From: Shouchella rhizosphaerae
Lineage (GTDB): Bacteria > Bacillota > Bacilli > Bacillales > Bacillaceae_D
DNA length: 37,966 nt
Assembly: GCF_900142675.1 (NCBI RefSeq)
Contig: NZ_FRBS01000011.1
Span: 1 to 37,966, forward strand
Reading direction: 5' to 3'
Shown: one piece after another, positions 33,407 through 37,966 of the stretch
Layout of the letters: each line of letters begins with the position of its first letter
Position numbering within the stretch: position 1 is the stretch's first letter
The notes under the pieces: model-generated
Databases searched by the model: none
Told to the model about the DNA's origin: nothing
Seen by the model: the letters and a program-made list of their open reading frames with translations, nothing else
Position numbers and translations under genes: made by a program

Positions 33407-34735
33407 TTAACTGAACCAACTGCTAATGGTGTCAGAAACGCTGGACCATAAATTTGAAAAGAACCCGCCAATTCCTCTCATGGACATGGTGAACCAGCCT
33501 GCTTCTTCCACATCTGCTGCTGCAACAAGTTCAATCCCGCTTTGCTGGCTGCCTGGAAGATAATCAACTGGCTCGTCCATGATGACTTTTAATGTCCCAA
33601 CCGTTTCCCCTTCTTCTATAGGAGCGACAAGTTCTCCATTTTCATTCGTTTTGCTTTCATCCAGTTCAATTTCAACGGAGTAGTTTTCGTTCTGCCCTTT
33701 TCCGAGCATAAAAGTTAAATCACGGTTTGTCACGAGTTGGACTTCTTTTTCTTTCCCACGCGCTACGGGAACGACACCGCCTTCCGGTTCCGTTCCAGCA
33801 TCGATGATCCGATGCTCTTCAAATTGATTAAACCCATAATCGAGCAGTTTTTTCGTCTCGTTAAAACGGTCATCCCGGGTATCCGTTCCCATTACTACAG
33901 TAATAAGGCGGACACCATCGCGTTCAGCTGTTGCCGTAAAGCTATTGCCTGCAGCATCCGTATATCCTGTTTTCAGGCCATCTACCCCTTCATAATAATG
34001 AGGGCTGTTTGGTAGCATCCAGTTCCAATTTTGCATATCAATTTTTTCATCTGGGCCAGAATCAAATACCGCTTCAGGCACACTTGCCGTATCAAGCACT
34101 TCAGGGAAATCTTTCAACAGATGATACGCAAGTTGGGCAACAGAACGGGCAGAAAGCGTTGTTTCCCCATCGGCTGGAGTCCCCTCTGGATGTTCACCTT
34201 GCAAGTCAGCATTGTTTAGGCCGCTCGCATTAATAAACTCATACTTTTCTAGCCCTAGCTCTTCTGCTTTTTCATTCATCTTGGCGACAAACTGAGCTTC
34301 CGTACCAGCCACATGCTCCGCTAACGCCATCGTCGAAGCGTTTGCCGAATAAATCGCCATGGACTCGTACAAATCTTTTACCGTATACGTATAATCCTGG
34401 CGCAATGGAACATTGGATAGCTCTCTTTGGTGGGACAATGGAAGCAAATGATCGGTGATCGTTACTTCATCTTCCCAAGAGATGTCACCATTGGCGATTG
34501 ATTCAAGCACTATGTACTCGGTCATCATTTTTGTCATGCTGGCAATCGCCAATTGTTCATCGCTATTTTGTTCAAATAAAATTTGTCCAGTATCGGCATT
34601 AACGACAATCGCTGCACTGGCATCTACTGTTAAAGACTGCGCACTGGCAGGCTTAATTGGTCCTAGTACGAAAGCAAGCATAGCCAATGCAGCCATTATA
34701 CGCATTGTCCAGCTTGGTAAACCCTTTTGTTTCAC
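33407..34735 (-). CDS. dacA: D-alanyl-D-alanine carboxypeptidase DacA (PBP5)
   Basis: A 442-residue penicillin-binding protein 5 type carboxypeptidase. A signal peptide ends in PASAQS (about residues 29-34). The serine-peptidase motifs are SMTK (66-69), SAN and KTG (KTGYTD). A second, beta-rich PBP5 domain follows, and the C-terminal amphipathic segment (FSNLWSSVSDTISSWFS) anchors it to the membrane. It trims the terminal D-Ala from peptidoglycan side chains. Length matches B. subtilis DacA (443 aa). The start GTG at 34735 is preceded by GGGGGTG; the frame continues upstream but without signal peptide logic. It follows guaB as in B. subtilis; pdxST, which normally come next, are missing. Confidence 0.95.
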   Translation of the reverse strand: MKQKGLPSWTMRIMAALAMLAFVLGPIKPASAQSLTVDASAAIVVNADTGQILFEQNSDEQLAIASMTKMMTEYIVLESIANGDISWEDEVTITDHLLPLSHQRELSNVPLRQDYTYTVKDLYESMAIYSANASTMALAEHVAGTEAQFVAKMNEKAEELGLEKYEFINASGLNNADLQGEHPEGTPADGETTLSARSVAQLAYHLLKDFPEVLDTASVPEAVFDSGPDEKIDMQNWNWMLPNSPHYYEGVDGLKTGYTDAAGNSFTATAERDGVRLITVVMGTDTRDDRFNETKKLLDYGFNQFEEHRIIDAGTEPEGGVVPVARGKEKEVQLVTNRDLTFMLGKGQNENYSVEIELDESKTNENGELVAPIEEGETVGTLKVIMDEPVDYLPGSQQSGIELVAAADVEEAGWFTMSMRGIGGFFSNLWSSVSDTISSWFS

Positions 34736-34793
34736 CTTTACACCCCCGCTTGTATAACACACATTTGCTATTTTAACATGGTGGCACCAAAAA

Positions 34794-34819
34794 AAATAGA
34801 TAGGGAAGTCCCTATCTAT
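34794..34819 (-). terminator. Terminator after guaB
   Basis: Perfect 11-bp stem ATAGATAGGGA / TCCCTATCTAT followed on the minus strand by eight T. Confidence 0.85.
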
Positions 34820-34841
34820 CGGTAAAAAAATGTGGAATTTT

Positions 34842-36299
<1,458 letters not shown>

Positions 36300-36339
36300 T
36301 CAGATTAGCTCCCCTCAAACGCCTGAAAATATTATTAGT

Positions 36340-36368
36340 AGCTTAACAATTGGGCAAACTACTGTCAA
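36340..36368 (-). promoter_or_regulatory. Sigma-A promoter of guaB
   Basis: Minus-strand TTGACA (36363-36368), 17-base spacer, TAAGCT (36340-36345), about 40 bp before guaB. The -10 box is weak. Confidence 0.5.
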
Positions 36369-36430
36369 GACAAGGGTTTAAGTACTACTTTTCTGAATTC
36401 AGTGTGCAAAAAAATGGGAGTGTATATAAA

Positions 36431-37378
36431 GTGGAGCGTTTAACTTTTTTTGATTCAGCATCTTTCACGCGGAACTATTTATTTGAGTGTTATCAAAGCC
36501 ACTCATACGATGATGCATCCTCTATGAGCTACCAAAATTGTTACCGATTTATGTACCAACTGCAGCATGGTTGTTTGTACTTAGCCCAAGCGCAAATCGC
36601 TCCTTTTGCGATCAAGCCAATGCTTTTATTTTATGGCCTTTCACAGCTAATCAAGTCCTGTGTTTTATCGGTCGACCCTTATTACCCTGAAAATGCTGCT
36701 GTGCTCGCCCATGGCATCACAACAAGAAAAAGAAAGAAGCAAGGCTACTCTTTTTTAGATGACGAAGTGAAGGAGCAACGAAACGGCCTTTATCCTCATA
36801 TGATAAAAAAATTGTTTCACATGGAACATTCGGAGAATAAATACACAATGAAAGTTTTACTTAAGCAACTTCCTGATATGCATGCTTGTTTTGCATTCCT
36901 CGTTAATGAAGAACCTTTTATGAAAGGAAAATGGGCTGCCACCGATAGAATGGTTTTTGAGCCGATCTTGCTTGACTTGTATCATATGACTGCTAGCCGC
37001 TTTCAACAATATGCACTTGAGCAAATGCGTAAGCTCGTGCCAAAAACGCAAGCAATTACCGTAGTAGAAACAAAACAACAAGTCGAAATCCGCTTTGCCA
37101 ATGCCCAAGCAGCCAGAAATGCGGCTCCCCCTTTTCATTTTGATAAAGATGGCTCCCCCCTCATCCACCGTTTGAAAGCCAATCACTTGCCATTGCCTGA
37201 ATTGGCTATTTACTATCTCGTGCTGTACAACTTGAGCATGATCTGCCGGTATGAAACGGAATGGTGGGGAGAACGAATCCATACAATGGATTGCGATGAG
37301 ATCCCTTTTATTAAACAATTTCTAGAGACCGTCCAAGCACGGACAAAGAAGCTTGTCGAATGTCAGCTATTTCAATAA
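36431..37378 (+). CDS. yaaC: YaaC-like protein
   Basis: A 315-residue protein matching the YaaC family in length (315 aa in B. subtilis) and position, divergent from guaB and next to an rRNA operon. Recognisable stretches are LTFFDSASFTRNYLFECYQS near the N-terminus, ALKPMLLFYGLSQLIKS-like IAPFAIKPMLLFYGLSQLIK at about 68-87, and TARKRKKQGYSF-like TTRKRKKQGYSFLDDEVKEQ. Function is unknown. The GTG at 36431 is chosen because GGGAG lies about ten bases upstream and the length then agrees with the family. A longer TTG start at 36350 has no ribosome binding site and would run through the guaB promoter. Confidence 0.88.
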   Translation: MERLTFFDSASFTRNYLFECYQSHSYDDASSMSYQNCYRFMYQLQHGCLYLAQAQIAPFAIKPMLLFYGLSQLIKSCVLSVDPYYPENAAVLAHGITTRKRKKQGYSFLDDEVKEQRNGLYPHMIKKLFHMEHSENKYTMKVLLKQLPDMHACFAFLVNEEPFMKGKWAATDRMVFEPILLDLYHMTASRFQQYALEQMRKLVPKTQAITVVETKQQVEIRFANAQAARNAAPPFHFDKDGSPLIHRLKANHLPLPELAIYYLVLYNLSMICRYETEWWGERIHTMDCDEIPFIKQFLETVQARTKKLVECQLFQ

Positions 37379-37425
37379 AGCTGCACGGTGTTTGAACAAT
37401 GCTTTTATAAGACGGAAACGATTGC

Positions 37426-37576
37426 TTCTGCATGACAACGAGGCTTTTCGAATGAAGCTTATTCATGGAGCCTATTTATATTTAACTCTGCTTCTTCGAA
37501 GCAGCCCTCTTTTGCTTCCTGCCCATAACAAAAAAGACACCTCTTCAGGTGTCTTGCTGTTGCCCGGCAACGTCCT
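37426..37576 (-). repeat. Duplicated rRNA operon tail, copy 1 (with 5S 3' end)
   Basis: This segment repeats the end of the rRNA operon at 37674-37848. Shared blocks in order are GAGGCTTTTC, AAGC(C/T)TATTCA, CTTCTTCGAAGCAGC, CTCTTTTGCTTCCTGC, a terminator hairpin, and GCCCGGCAACGTCCT, the 3' end of 5S rRNA on the complementary strand. After 37576 the homology to 5S stops. It is a remnant, not a gene. Confidence 0.75.
37531..37556 (-). terminator. Terminator in copy 1 of the rRNA tail
   Basis: Minus-strand AAGACACCTGAAGAGGTGTC followed by TTTTTTG; near-identical to the functional terminator at 37798-37827. Confidence 0.7.
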
Positions 37577-37673
37577 GGCTCCGGGATTATTTCCTACGGG
37601 GAAGTGGGGCATGAAGCTTTTTCAAGATGTTTTTCATGTTGTTTTACGAAAATGATCCCTACGTCTCGCAGGA

Positions 37674-37833
37674 GGGCATGAGGCTTTTCCAGTGAAGCCT
37701 ATTCACGTAGTTTTTTATATGAGCTTATCTCCATATACTCCTAATAAGCATTTAACTCGGCTTCTTCGAAGCAGCACTCTTTTGCTTCCTGCACAAACAA
37801 AAAAAGACACCTATTCAGGTGTCTTTAGTATTT
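37674..37833 (-). repeat. Duplicated rRNA operon tail, copy 2
   Basis: Spacer beyond the intact 5S gene, matching copy 1 at 37426-37561 with an insertion of about 30 bases in the middle (TATGAGCTTATCTCCATATA region). Confidence 0.7.
37798..37827 (-). terminator. rRNA operon terminator
   Basis: Minus-strand AAAGACACCTGAATAGGTGT with closing CTTTTTTTG, seven bases past the 5S 3' end. Confidence 0.85.
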
Positions 37834-37949
37834 GCCCGGCAACGTCCTACTCTCGCGGGAGGAAGCCTCCAACTACCATCGGCGCAAAAGAGCTTAACGG
37901 CCGTGTTCGGCATGGGAACGGGTGTGACCTCTTTGCCATTGTCACCGGA
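37834..37949 (-). rRNA. rrf: 5S ribosomal RNA
   Basis: A complete 116-nt 5S rRNA on the minus strand. Helix I is CCGGTGAC / GTTGCCGG. The conserved internal segments AAGAGGTCACACCCGTTCCC, ATGCCGAACACGG and GTTAAGCTCTT, and the GAGAGTAGGACG loop, are all present. The 23S gene lies beyond the right edge. The rRNA operon ends here and runs toward the guaB locus. Confidence 0.97.
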
Positions 37950-37966
37950 CTCTACTTCAGATAAGC

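Noticed and set aside
37353-37966. Plus-strand frames of 90-100 codons across the rRNA tail and 5S
   Set aside because: They are antisense to 5S rRNA and terminators and share sequence only because the tail is duplicated.

Overview
The window is a low-to-mid GC Firmicute chromosome segment, most like an alkaliphilic or halotolerant Bacillus of the Alkalihalobacillus clausii type (inferred from gene content and protein style; no search was run). It is the origin-proximal interval between two rRNA operons, given in reverse orientation. The right edge carries a complete 5S rRNA on the minus strand, and the left edge carries the tandem promoters and leader of the next rRNA operon on the minus strand. 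Read on the minus strand from right to left, the backbone is the classic Bacillus order guaB, dacA, serS, tRNA-Ser, tadA, scr (SRP RNA), dnaX, ebfC, recR, yaaL, bofA, with yaaC divergent from guaB.

About 26 kb of accessory DNA (roughly 6.1-31.9 kb) separates serS from tRNA-Ser. From left to right it holds: a small scarred zone with a truncated serine-recombinase HTH, a lipoprotein and a 5'-truncated metzincin abutting a decayed IS1182-type transposase; a peptide/glutathione-type ABC transporter with its binding protein divergent from the dppC-B-D-F-like genes; a polar amino-acid ABC transporter; a bPH_4 protein; a tight five-gene minus-strand operon (ectoine hydrolase DoeA-like M24, gamma-family PLP enzyme, M20 amidohydrolase, homoserine dehydrogenase, aldehyde dehydrogenase); a DUF3953 protein; an NhaC-type antiporter; a RocR/RocD ornithine-utilisation module with a sigma-54 promoter, candidate RocR sites and a decayed glutamate dehydrogenase; and a nitrilase-superfamily amidase with a PucR-type regulator.

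A second, smaller insertion lies between dnaX and scr on the opposite strand. It is a two-gene operon of an ECF-like sigma factor whose protein ends in ALAA, the same ending as the SsrA degradation tag, followed immediately by a ClpP paralogue with an intact catalytic triad. A perfect 12-bp palindrome lies between the -35 and -10 of its promoter. This sigma/ClpP pair is the most system-like novelty in the window. The DoeA-like operon, which adds homoserine dehydrogenase and a gamma-family PLP enzyme to ectoine breakdown but has no obvious diaminobutyrate transaminase of its own, is the second.

Other features of note are a duplicated rRNA-operon tail (terminator plus 5S 3' end) next to yaaC, the absence of pdxS/pdxT between dacA and serS, and the absence of dck/dgk near tRNA-Ser.
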